Positions 7,588-15,953 of a stretch of 64,000 nucleotides of DNA are shown one piece after another. The position numbers and the translations under genes were made by a program. Each line of letters opens with the position of its first letter. Positions within the stretch are counted from its first letter, which is position 1. Origin of the DNA: an uncultured Myxococcales bacterium (GTDB lineage: Bacteria > Myxococcota_A > UBA9042); assembly GCA_903883645.1 (NCBI GenBank), contig CAISBR010000009.1, positions 1 through 64,000 on the forward strand. Reading direction: 5' to 3'. The notes under the pieces were generated by a model. The model was not told the DNA's origin. It did not search any database and saw only the letters and a list, made by a program, of their open reading frames with translations.

Positions 7588-8361
7588 CTATTTCCCCAAC
7601 GCCTCGGGCACAAACAGGCTCTCGGGCAGCACGGCCTTGGTGTCGATATCGCGGGTCTCGACGCGCGTCACCGACTTGCGCACATGGCTCGTCATGCTGA
7701 ACTTCTCGAGCAGCGCACGCCCGCCGTCGATGGCTCGCACCTTCTCGACTTCTAAGGTCTTTTGCAGCGCGCCCGCCTTGTCAAAGTACTGCACCCGCCG
7801 CGGCACCGCCAGCTTCTCGTCGATCCACAGCAGCACGCGCCCGTACGGATCGCTGTCGTCTTTGACCGCGACCTCGATCTTCGCGCACGCCACGCCGGCC
7901 ACCGCCTCGTCGCCCAGCTTCTTGGCCTCGCCACCCTGTAGGCCGTGACCCTGCAGATCGCCAAACGAAAAATCGCTGCCCATAAACGGTTCGTTCAGCG
8001 CCGTGCCGCTCATGCGCCGCAGCCGCTTCGTCTTGGGTAGCCACAGATGCTGCGCCGCCTGCCCGCCGCCAAGGTCTACGATCAGCAGCTCGGTGCCCAC
8101 AAAATCGGCCGGGCCTAAGAAGGTCACCCGCGTGCGCAACAGCCCAGCACTGTTACGGATTACCCGCGACAACGTCTCAAGCGTCCGCGCATTGCCGCTC
8201 GCAAACTGGGTCGTCAGCGTCGTCTTGCTCTGCCCCGTTTGAAAACCGGCGGAATTCTTGTCGATCACCGCCTTCAGAATGGTGCGCGCCGCCGCATCCT
8301 CGGCATGGGCCAGCGCCGGCGTGCCCAAAAGTACGGCCAGAATAAGCAAAATTTTCGCCAT
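7588..8361 (-). CDS. LolA-like outer-membrane lipoprotein-sorting family protein
   Basis: A 257-residue exported protein with a cleavable signal peptide (PALAHA|ED). The body matches the LolA-like family annotated as outer membrane lipoprotein-sorting protein (PF17131 type): the blocks KTKRLRRMSG, MGSDFSFGDL and DPYGRVLLWIDEKLAVPRRV are typical. Family members are periplasmic half-barrels thought to carry lipids or lipoproteins, often paired with RND-type exporters; none is nearby here. It begins nine bases after the AdoMet decarboxylase-like gene and is probably cotranscribed with it. It converges on nosY with only six bases between stops. Confidence 0.82.
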   Translation of the reverse strand: MAKILLILAVLLGTPALAHAEDAAARTILKAVIDKNSAGFQTGQSKTTLTTQFASGNARTLETLSRVIRNSAGLLRTRVTFLGPADFVGTELLIVDLGGGQAAQHLWLPKTKRLRRMSGTALNEPFMGSDFSFGDLQGHGLQGGEAKKLGDEAVAGVACAKIEVAVKDDSDPYGRVLLWIDEKLAVPRRVQYFDKAGALQKTLEVEKVRAIDGGRALLEKFSMTSHVRKSVTRVETRDIDTKAVLPESLFVPEALGK

Positions 8362-8370
8362 GATAGGAGC

Positions 8371-9225
8371 CTATGCCGGGCGCGCTGTCAGCCACGCCTT
8401 GGTGCGGGCGTGCTCGGGCTCGCGCTCGGTACGCTTGACCTTGTAACCACAGCCGCGCGAAATCAGCTGCACGGTGTGCTGGCGGCCCGGAAAAGCGGCC
8501 TTCAGCTGTGCGAGCACGGCCTCGATATCGAAGAACTTGCACGAGAAAATGTCGAAATAGGCTCGACCTGTGCTCTCTTTGCCTGGGGTGCCCTCTTTGC
8601 CTGGGGTGCCCTCTTTGCCTGGGGTGCCCTCTTCGATGTGCAGCGCGATGTGCGACTCGGCGATCATGGTCATGGCCGACAGGGTCGACACGCCAGTTTC
8701 GCTTGTGGATCGCAGCACATACGGCCGCATAATCGGCGTCATGTCGATGCGCGGCGGCAGGTTGTCAAACAGCTGAAACAGGCTGTCCATGGTGGCCGGG
8801 CCCGTGTAACCATCGATATTTAATAGCAAGTGCGGGCCAAAATCCTCGTCGGGATGCACCGGCACATCGTCGAACGGCTTGGGCCGCCGCGCGGTATGCG
8901 TCTCGATCGTGCGGACGGGCAGGGCGGTCGCGATATACGCCTGCGCCTCGCGCACATCAAACGGCCGCGGCGCCACCAGATCGACAAAATAGCACTCGCG
9001 AAACGAGAAGGTATGCAGGGTCAAGTGCCCGCCCGGCAAGAACAAAAACGCCGAGATGCCGCAATCGTCGGGCTCCACGCCGTTGTAGTAGGGCAGCAGC
9101 ATCGGCGGCATGGCGGGCGTGAGGCCCAGGCGCGACGGCAGCTCTTCAAGTAGCTCGTGGATAAGGCGAATATCGTCGAAACGCGACCGGTGGCCGCCGA
9201 ACCCGTCCATGGTGAAGTGCTGCAT
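8371..9225 (-). CDS. Tandem S-adenosylmethionine decarboxylase-like protein
   Basis: The 284-residue protein consists of two bacterial AdoMet decarboxylase (SpeH/SpeD type) domains, at about 2-105 and 131-265. Each has the DG[FY] start, the LPxRxxMTPxMxP helix and the central strand. Domain 2 keeps the self-cleavage motif Glu190-Ser191-His192 (Ser is the pyruvoyl precursor) and Cys229. Domain 1 has Gly-Gly-His at the cleavage site and no Cys, so it cannot form pyruvoyl. Three copies of an 18-bp repeat insert GTPGKE units right after the catalytic strand of domain 2. The usual product is decarboxylated AdoMet for spermidine, but no aminopropyltransferase gene is near. ATG 9225 is preferred because GAGGG precedes it; 9270 is an alternative. 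Confidence 0.72.
   Translation of the reverse strand: MQHFTMDGFGGHRSRFDDIRLIHELLEELPSRLGLTPAMPPMLLPYYNGVEPDDCGISAFLFLPGGHLTLHTFSFRECYFVDLVAPRPFDVREAQAYIATALPVRTIETHTARRPKPFDDVPVHPDEDFGPHLLLNIDGYTGPATMDSLFQLFDNLPPRIDMTPIMRPYVLRSTSETGVSTLSAMTMIAESHIALHIEEGTPGKEGTPGKEGTPGKESTGRAYFDIFSCKFFDIEAVLAQLKAAFPGRQHTVQLISRGCGYKVKRTEREPEHARTKAWLTARPA
8575..8628 (-). repeat. 18-bp tandem repeat, 3 copies, coding for GTPGKE units
   Basis: Three identical 18-base units (plus strand ctctttgcctggggtgcc) run from 8575 to 8628. They are inside the decarboxylase-like gene and add 18 residues to the loop between the catalytic strand and the strand ending in FSC. Confidence 0.93.
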
Positions 9226-9316
9226 CGGGCCCTCGTCAACCGCCGCTGCGGCGGGCCGAGCATTGTGCATGAGGGGGGCGGTCGGTGCAACGCTGACTTG
9301 GTATCGTTACGATATT

Positions 9317-10390
9317 CTAGCGATTTTGTGTGGTTGCGCCCTGTGCGGCGCTATCGAGCAGCGCCCCAGAAGGCAGCAGCTGCATCATCGCCGGCGCGCC
9401 CAGCTCGCCCACCATGGTCAGCACCCGATTTTGCTCGACCACATGCAGCAAGTGCAGGCCGGCGCGGTGATCCAGCATCACCCCCGACGGCGCGCGGCCA
9501 CCCGGCCCCAGCGCCTCGACATCGGGCTCATCGCCGCGAGCCAGCGCCCGGCTGATCACTGTGAGCGGCGAACCATAGGCGGCATAGCTATAGATTACAA
9601 TCAGTTGCCCGCCCAAGACCGCGATGCGCGCCCCGCGCAGATCCACGCCCGCACCCTCGGCCAGCGGCAGGGGGCCCACGCCCGGCAGCCGCGACTCCAG
9701 GTAGCGCTGGATTTTGGCCGGCGCACCCGCCACTTCGGGCGGCGGATCGGCCTGATGCACCTGCAGCATCTGCCGCAAGCTATCTTCGGACCGCACCGCA
9801 CCAAACGGACTGCGCTCGACCATCGCGCCTGCGCCGAGCCGACCGCGCAGCACCTCGCCGGCATCGCCCGCTGCGGCCAAGTTGTCGAGGTGGGCGGCAA
9901 CCCGCTGAATCGGCGCTTGCACCAAGGGCTGTCGCGCTGCAAGTTGCGTAGGCATCATGGCCGCTTGCGCAACCTGCGGCAGCCGCTGCGGCACGATCGC
10001 CGGCTCTTGCTGGGCCGCGTCGGTCTGTCGCTCGCCGCGGTGATCGCCGGGCAGGGCCTGGCCCACCACCACCACCGTCACCGCCGCCGCCAAAAACAGC
10101 GTCGCGCCCACCGTGCGCTGCACCCGCCGCCGCTCGATCTGATCCAGACTGGCGCACACCCGGCCGCGCAGCTCTGCGCTCGAACTCCGCACCGCGCTTT
10201 GGGCTTGCAGATGCTTCGGCGCCTGCTGCAAGTGGTGGGCCACCAGATCGCGCATCATCGCATCGCGGCCCACCGACTGGCGGCAACAGTTGCAATGCTG
10301 CAGATGCTCTTCGAATTCGCCGCGCTCACGGCCGTCGAACTCGGCGTCGAGGTAGGTAAAGGCGAACTTTTGAATATCCTGACAGTTCAT
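9317..10390 (-). CDS. Anti-sigma factor with zinc-binding ZAS domain
   Basis: A 357-residue membrane protein. The N-terminus is a cytoplasmic anti-sigma (zf-HC2/ZAS) domain with His29-x3-Cys33-x2-Cys36. One membrane helix (GATLFLAAAVTVVVVGQAL) follows, then a periplasmic region of about 250 residues with no family I recognise. It lies directly downstream of the ECF sigma gene on the same strand, the standard arrangement in which the anti-sigma holds its partner at the membrane until a signal releases it. The ATG at 10390 is chosen to start at MNCQD, normal for the family; an in-frame GTG at 10426 is possible but has no ribosome site. Confidence 0.82.
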   Translation of the reverse strand: MNCQDIQKFAFTYLDAEFDGRERGEFEEHLQHCNCCRQSVGRDAMMRDLVAHHLQQAPKHLQAQSAVRSSSAELRGRVCASLDQIERRRVQRTVGATLFLAAAVTVVVVGQALPGDHRGERQTDAAQQEPAIVPQRLPQVAQAAMMPTQLAARQPLVQAPIQRVAAHLDNLAAAGDAGEVLRGRLGAGAMVERSPFGAVRSEDSLRQMLQVHQADPPPEVAGAPAKIQRYLESRLPGVGPLPLAEGAGVDLRGARIAVLGGQLIVIYSYAAYGSPLTVISRALARGDEPDVEALGPGGRAPSGVMLDHRAGLHLLHVVEQNRVLTMVGELGAPAMMQLLPSGALLDSAAQGATTQNR

Positions 10391-10441
10391 GAGCAAGCCA
10401 CCCGCTGCGAATTGCTGTTTCAGCACAAAGAGTTGCTATGC

Positions 10442-11086
10442 CTATGCCCGCTTGGCGCGCAGGCGAAATGCATCCAGATCGACCACACCCTCGTCGTCGA
10501 CCGGCGCCTTGGCGATGATGCCCTCGCTGATCGCGTGCTGCAGCAGCTTTTTTTGCATGGCCTTGCGCGCCCGGTACAGGCGGCTCATCACCGTGCCCAC
10601 CGGGCAGTCGAGCACTTCGGCGATCTCTTTGTACGAAAAGTCTTGCAGATCAGCCAGAAGCAGCACGCTGCGGAACTCGGCCGGCAGCGAATCCAGCGCT
10701 TCGGTCAGGTGCGCCGACACCACCCCGTCGAGCAACTGTGCGTCGATCGGCCGGTAGATACCTTGATCTTGGGCATTTTCGGCGGCTTGCAGCTCGATGT
10801 CGGGGCTGTTGTCAAAATCCACCGGATTCTGGCGACGGCGACTACGGCGCAAGTTAAAGTACGTATTCGTCAAAATCCGAAATAGCCAGGCGCGGCAGTT
10901 GGTGCCCTGCTGGTACGAGGCGAAATTCGCCAGCGCCTTGATGTACGTCTCTTGCACTAGGTCTTCGGCGTCGGCCGCATCGCGGCTCAGGTGCAGCGCG
11001 TAGCCGTGCAGGGCATCCAGGTGCGGCAAAGCTTCGCGCTCGAAGGCCTCACGTTGGCGTTTTTGCGAAGAAAACAGTCCTAGCAT
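10442..11086 (-). CDS. ECF-family RNA polymerase sigma factor
   Basis: A 214-residue sigma-70 family protein with only regions 2 and 4. Region 2 (about 20-90) has AEDLVQETYIKAL and RAWLFRILTNTYFN; region 4 (about 125-180) has LPAEFRSVLLLADLQDFSYKEIAEVL followed by GTVMSRLYRAR. These are hallmarks of RpoE-like ECF factors. A charged C-terminal tail of about 30 residues is unusual. The ATG at 11086 has AAGAAGGAAGA just upstream. The partner anti-sigma follows after about 50 bases, so the two form an autoregulated operon in all likelihood. The trigger is not known. Confidence 0.9.
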   Translation of the reverse strand: MLGLFSSQKRQREAFEREALPHLDALHGYALHLSRDAADAEDLVQETYIKALANFASYQQGTNCRAWLFRILTNTYFNLRRSRRRQNPVDFDNSPDIELQAAENAQDQGIYRPIDAQLLDGVVSAHLTEALDSLPAEFRSVLLLADLQDFSYKEIAEVLDCPVGTVMSRLYRARKAMQKKLLQHAISEGIIAKAPVDDEGVVDLDAFRLRAKRA

Positions 11087-11252
11087 TGGGTCTTCCTTCT
11101 TCTGTTGCGGGTGCAGCTTGGCTCGGTCCGCTAGATACACAACGCGGCGCCGCGGGGATTCATTCCCGGTTCGCAGCTTCTGCAACGTACGTTTTTAGCC
11201 GTGCGCCGCAAGTCCCTATAGAGCGCCGTCGCATCTTTTTTGGCGCGGACCC

Positions 11253-11280
11253 TTGACGTTATTGTCCGGTTGCGTAACAT
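11253..11280 (+). promoter_or_regulatory. Sigma-70 type promoter of the tRNA-His gene
   Basis: TTGACG at 11253-11258 and TAACAT at 11275-11280 are separated by 16 bases and match the -35 and -10 consensus at five and four of six positions. Transcription would start about eight bases before the mature tRNA-His end at 11295, a good fit for a tRNA promoter. Confidence 0.6.
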
Positions 11281-11294
11281 GCCGCCCCGCCAGC

Positions 11295-11368
11295 GGTGGA
11301 TGTAGCTCAGCTGGTAGAGCGCGGGATTGTGGATCCCGATGTCGTGGGTTCAAAACCCACCATCCACC
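11295..11368 (+). tRNA. tRNA-His (anticodon GTG)
   Basis: The acceptor stem GTGGATG pairs exactly with CATCCAC, with the His-specific extra G(-1) at 11295 opposite C73. The anticodon loop TTGTGGA gives GTG, and the T arm GTGGGTTCAAAACCCAC is perfect. No CCA is encoded at the 3' end, so it must be added after transcription. Confidence 0.95.
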
Positions 11369-11466
11369 CCGAAAGGTCCCTCGCGGACCTCCAATAGCCC
11401 GAATCCTGTGCGGAATCGGGAGCACCTAGCGACACCCCAACTCTTTCGCGGAGTCGGGAGCATCGA

Positions 11467-11541
11467 GCGCCTGTAGCTCAGCCCGGATAGAGCATCGGAC
11501 TTCGAATCCGCAGGTCGCAGGTTCGAATCCTGCCGGGCGCG
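11467..11541 (+). tRNA. tRNA-Arg (anticodon TCG)
   Basis: The acceptor stem GCGCCTG pairs with CGGGCGC (one G-T). The anticodon loop CTTCGAA gives TCG, and the T arm is CGCAGGTTCGAATCCTGCC. CCA is not encoded. It is about 100 bases downstream of tRNA-His and could share its transcript. Confidence 0.92.
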
Positions 11542-11584
11542 CTCCGCCGCCAAGGCTTCGGCCCTGGCCCCGGAAAACAGCACT

Positions 11585-11624
11585 TCAGGAACTGGACAAT
11601 CAGGTCAGGAACTGAACAATCAGG
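11585..11624. repeat. 20-bp direct repeat, two adjacent copies
   Basis: tcaggaactggacaatcagg at 11585-11604 is followed at once by a copy with one base changed (g to a) at 11605-11624. It is noncoding and lies between tRNA-Arg and tRNA-Lys. No mobile-element gene is attached to it. Confidence 0.85.
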
Positions 11625-11711
11625 ACCTAGACAAAATTAGGCAGTGGCGATTAGACTACCGCGCCTGCAGCCGCGCGCTGCAGTTGCCGTCGTCGTTAAC
11701 ACTGCGCCGTC

Positions 11712-11784
11712 GCCCCTTTAGCTCAGTCGGTAGAGCAGCGGACTCTTAATCCGTAGGTCGAGTGTTCGAATCACTCAGGGGGCA
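11712..11784 (+). tRNA. tRNA-Lys (anticodon CTT)
   Basis: The acceptor stem GCCCCTT pairs with AGGGGGC (one G-T), with A73 at 11784. The anticodon loop CTCTTAA gives CTT. The D arm (GCTCAGTCGGTAGAGC) and T arm (GAGTGTTCGAATCACTC) are canonical. CCA is not encoded. Confidence 0.95.
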
Positions 11785-11865
11785 CCCACCGCGCCGGGCC
11801 GTTTCGTTCTGCTCCGATTGCTCCGCACTCCGCGGTCGCGATCGCGGCAGCCGGACGCCCGGCGC

Positions 11866-11915
11866 GCGGCATTTTTGGCTTGTGCGGCATTTTGGGCTTG
11901 TGCGGCATTTTTGGC
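11866..11915. repeat. 18-bp tandem repeat, about 2.8 copies, noncoding
   Basis: Units gcggcatttttggcttgt (11866-11883), gcggcattttgggcttgt (11884-11901) and a partial third copy to about 11915 lie between tRNA-Lys and tRNA-Leu. No gene covers them. The T-runs inside each unit would be U-runs in an RNA made from the plus strand. Confidence 0.85.
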
Positions 11916-12020
11916 CAGGGTGATCGGTTCTAGGACTTCCGGCTGCCAGCGGACCCGTCGCTGGTGGCAGCTATCCCAACGGGACGTGCACGGAACTAGG
12001 CAGATTTATTCTGGATCTTC

Positions 12021-12101
12021 GCGAGAGTGGCGGAATCGGTAGACGCACCAGATTTAGGTTCTGGCGCCTTTGGCGTGGGGGTTCGAGTCCCCCCTCTCGC
12101 A
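12021..12101 (+). tRNA. tRNA-Leu (anticodon TAG)
   Basis: The acceptor stem GCGAGAG pairs exactly with CTCTCGC, with A73 at 12101. The anticodon stem-loop CCAGA-TTTAGGT-TCTGG gives TAG. A class II variable arm (CGCC-TTT-GGCG) and T arm GGGGGTTCGAGTCCCCC confirm leucine. CCA is not encoded. The tig gene follows after 136 bases. Confidence 0.95.
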
Positions 12102-12237
12102 CCCCATCGGGCTTGGTACGCGGCAACGGCTGCGGCAGCTCCCCGGATCGTCCGGTCCGCGCGCGCGGCACCACGAGGCTCGCTGCGGGCGCATTCAGGC
12201 TCGCGTCGAGCGCGAACAACTGCAAAATGAGGATATC

Positions 12238-13731
12238 ATGGAGTATTTGGCTGGTTCCGTCGAAGTCGAAACCCTAGGTCAGATCCGCCGTCGGCTGCGC
12301 TACGCCGTGCCGGCCGAGCATGTGGGCGCCGCGTTTGGTGCCGTGATCACCCGCATCAACGCCAAGACGCGCCTGCCCGGCTTTCGCCCCGGCAAGGCGC
12401 CCGCAGCGATGATCGAGCGGATGTACGGCAGCGATATCCGTCGGCAAGTGCTCGACAAAGTGCTCAAAGACACGGTGTTCAAGGCGCTCGAGAAGGCCGC
12501 CGTGCGCGCCGTGAGCAGCCCCGAAGTCGAAGAGCTGTCGGAGCTGAAGCGCGATGCCGACTTGCATGTCACCGTGCAGATCGAGGTGATGCCCGAGCTC
12601 GAGCTGACCGGCTACGAGGGCGCCGCCCTGAGCGCCGACAGCGTGGCCGCCGATGCCGAAGATGTCGCCGAAGCACTGAACCAAAAGGCCAAAGAGCGCG
12701 CTGAGATGGCGTCGATCGAGGGCCCAGCGGCCGAGGGTCACGAGGTCGAGATCGACTTTAGCGCGCAGCAAGTGGGCAGCGACGATGCGCCGACCGTCGG
12801 GCAAAAGCGTGTCGTAGCGCTTGGTTCGGGCCACTTGCCCGAGGAAATCGAGGCGGCGATCCTGGGCGCCAAGACCGGCGATCACATCGAAAAGACTGTG
12901 ACCGCGGGCGAGACGAGCCGCCACTTTACCCCCGGTGCCGAAGTGCAGCTGACGATTACGCTCCACGACGTCAAGCACAGCGTGGTGCCCGCGCTCGACG
13001 ACGAACTGGCCAAGGACCTGGGCTTTGACAGCCTGGATGCCTGGAAGACCAGCGTTACCAAGAAGTTGCATGACGAGTCGATCGAGCGCAGCCGCGATTT
13101 GCAGCGTCGGGCGGCGGTTGAGCACTTGCTCGGCGCGAACACCATCGAGGTGCCGCGGGCGGTGGTTGAACGCTATGTCGACAACCAGGTCTACTCGGCG
13201 TTTGGTAATCTGCCCGAAGAAACCCGCCGGATGTTGGGTGGTTACCTGCAGAGCCTGCGCGGCAAGCTGGCCAAGGATGCCGAGACGGCGCTGCGCCGCA
13301 GCCTGGCGGTCGAGTCGGTCGCCAAGGGTCAGGACATCGTCATCGACGACGACGCGGTCGAGGCCGAGATCGAGCGACTGAAGGCTCAGAGCCCCGAGCG
13401 GGCCGACGCGATCGCGCGCCAGTACACGGGCGAGGACGAGAAAGGCACGCTCAAAGTGCGGCTGCAGCACGATAAGGCTATGGATTACTTGGTGTCGCAG
13501 GCCGCATGGACCATCGGCGAGCCCAAGTCGCTGCGGGCCGTGCGTGCCGACGAGGTGGCCAAGCAAGCCAGCGTCGATGCCGAAGAAATGGATGACCACG
13601 ACCACGACCATGATCACGATCACCACGATCACCACGATCACCACGATCATGACCATGAGCACGGCCACGATCACGACCATCACGGCCACGATCACGACCA
13701 TCACGATCACGACCATCACGATCACGGCTAG
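12238..13731 (+). CDS. tig: Trigger factor with extended His/Asp-rich C-terminal tail
   Basis: This 497-residue ribosome-associated chaperone and peptidyl-prolyl isomerase has the ribosome-binding domain (signature GFRPGKAP near residue 46, matching GFRxGKxP), a central FKBP-like domain (about 160-245, with weak conservation), and the helical C-terminal chaperone arms. Residues 452-497 are an added tail of His, Asp and a few Glu/Gly, 25 of 46 being His. Normal trigger factors end near residue 430-450 without this. SlyD, another FKBP-type isomerase, has a comparable nickel-binding tail, so metal binding is likely by analogy. The ATG at 12238 has GAGG upstream. clpP, clpX and lon follow on the same strand. 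Confidence 0.95.
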   Translation: MEYLAGSVEVETLGQIRRRLRYAVPAEHVGAAFGAVITRINAKTRLPGFRPGKAPAAMIERMYGSDIRRQVLDKVLKDTVFKALEKAAVRAVSSPEVEELSELKRDADLHVTVQIEVMPELELTGYEGAALSADSVAADAEDVAEALNQKAKERAEMASIEGPAAEGHEVEIDFSAQQVGSDDAPTVGQKRVVALGSGHLPEEIEAAILGAKTGDHIEKTVTAGETSRHFTPGAEVQLTITLHDVKHSVVPALDDELAKDLGFDSLDAWKTSVTKKLHDESIERSRDLQRRAAVEHLLGANTIEVPRAVVERYVDNQVYSAFGNLPEETRRMLGGYLQSLRGKLAKDAETALRRSLAVESVAKGQDIVIDDDAVEAEIERLKAQSPERADAIARQYTGEDEKGTLKVRLQHDKAMDYLVSQAAWTIGEPKSLRAVRADEVAKQASVDAEEMDDHDHDHDHDHHDHHDHHDHDHEHGHDHDHHGHDHDHHDHDHHDHG

Positions 13732-13827
13732 CTTGCGGCGGCGCAGCGGAAGACTTGGCCGCGCTCGCGACTGTAGCCCTCTGCCCCGGCGCTCGCCCTG
13801 CGCCCCATTGCCCGGTTGGGAGGCTGC

Positions 13828-14448
13828 ATGCCCGCTTTTGACTCCGATCCCCTGCGCGCCATGAACAACATCATCGTGACCGAGATGACCCCGCGCGGCG
13901 AACGCCACTCGGACATCTACTCGCGGCTGCTAATGGACCGCATCGTGTTCTTGGGTACGCCCATCAACGACGCGGTGGCGAACCTGATCATCGCGCAGCT
14001 GCTGTTCTTGGATAGCGAGGATCCGCAAAAGGAAGTCTCGCTGTACATCAACAGCCCGGGTGGCTATGTGGGCGCGGGAATGGCGATTTACGACACCATG
14101 CAGTACCTGCAGTGCCCGATTTCGACCATCTGCCTGGGCCAAGCGGCGTCGATGGCGGCGGTGCTGCTCGCGGCGGGTAGCAAGGGTCGGCGGGTGATTC
14201 TGCCGCACGCGCGGGTGATGCTGCACCAGCCGCTGGGTGGCTTTTCGGGCCAGGCCTCGGATATCGATATTGCCGCCAAAGAGATGCTGCTGACCAAGAG
14301 GACGCTGAACAAGATCGTGGCGTACCACACCGGCCAGCCGAATGAGCGCATTGCCCGCGACACCGACCGCGATTTCTACTTGGGCGCCGATGAAGCCAAA
14401 GACTACGGCATTGTTGACCAAGTGCTTGTGCGCAAACCGAAATCGTGA
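13828..14448 (+). CDS. clpP: ATP-dependent Clp protease proteolytic subunit
   Basis: A 206-residue ClpP with the catalytic Ser108 in [11 protein letters not shown] and His133 in [11 protein letters not shown], plus the INSPGG block that forms the oxyanion-hole region. It assembles into a double heptamer that degrades proteins unfolded by ClpX. The ATG at 13828 is preceded by GGGAGG. It follows tig by 96 bases and precedes clpX, the conserved tig-clpP-clpX order of proteobacteria. Confidence 0.97.
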   Translation: MPAFDSDPLRAMNNIIVTEMTPRGERHSDIYSRLLMDRIVFLGTPINDAVANLIIAQLLFLDSEDPQKEVSLYINSPGGYVGAGMAIYDTMQYLQCPISTICLGQAASMAAVLLAAGSKGRRVILPHARVMLHQPLGGFSGQASDIDIAAKEMLLTKRTLNKIVAYHTGQPNERIARDTDRDFYLGADEAKDYGIVDQVLVRKPKS

Positions 14449-14578
14449 TCCTTGGTGGCAAATCGGCGGCGTAGCTTTGACGGGCTGCAAGGGCGCCGAG
14501 TATGCTGACGCCGATCGGACCGGCGCCGACACGCGCTGTTAAGCCCATGCCGTCGGGCCGATACCCTGGAGAAGTGAT

Positions 14579-15823
<1,245 letters not shown>

Positions 15824-15953
15824 CTCTGGATCGGCTTGACGCCGCGGCCCGCGCCTCCTTACCTGTAAAGGCCGCCGCGCACCCCGCGCTGCCCGCATCC
15901 CCTACTACTGCAATGAACGCACACGCTTTTGCGCAGCGCTCTAGGTATTTCGC

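Noticed and set aside
9110-10885. 591-residue plus-strand frame
   Set aside because: It spans two genes on the opposite strand (anti-sigma and sigma factor) and has His/Arg/Gln-rich composition with no domain.
11350-11583. 77-residue minus-strand frame between tRNA genes
   Set aside because: It covers tRNA-Arg and the end of tRNA-His on the opposite strand, which are certain by structure.
11818-12042. 74-residue plus-strand frame with CAAFLA repeats
   Set aside because: It runs into tRNA-Leu, has no ribosome site, and is only the 18-bp noncoding repeat read as codons.
12274-13908. 544-residue minus-strand frame opposite tig
   Set aside because: Antisense shadow of trigger factor; its Val/Ile/Met repeats are only the reverse of the His/Asp codons.
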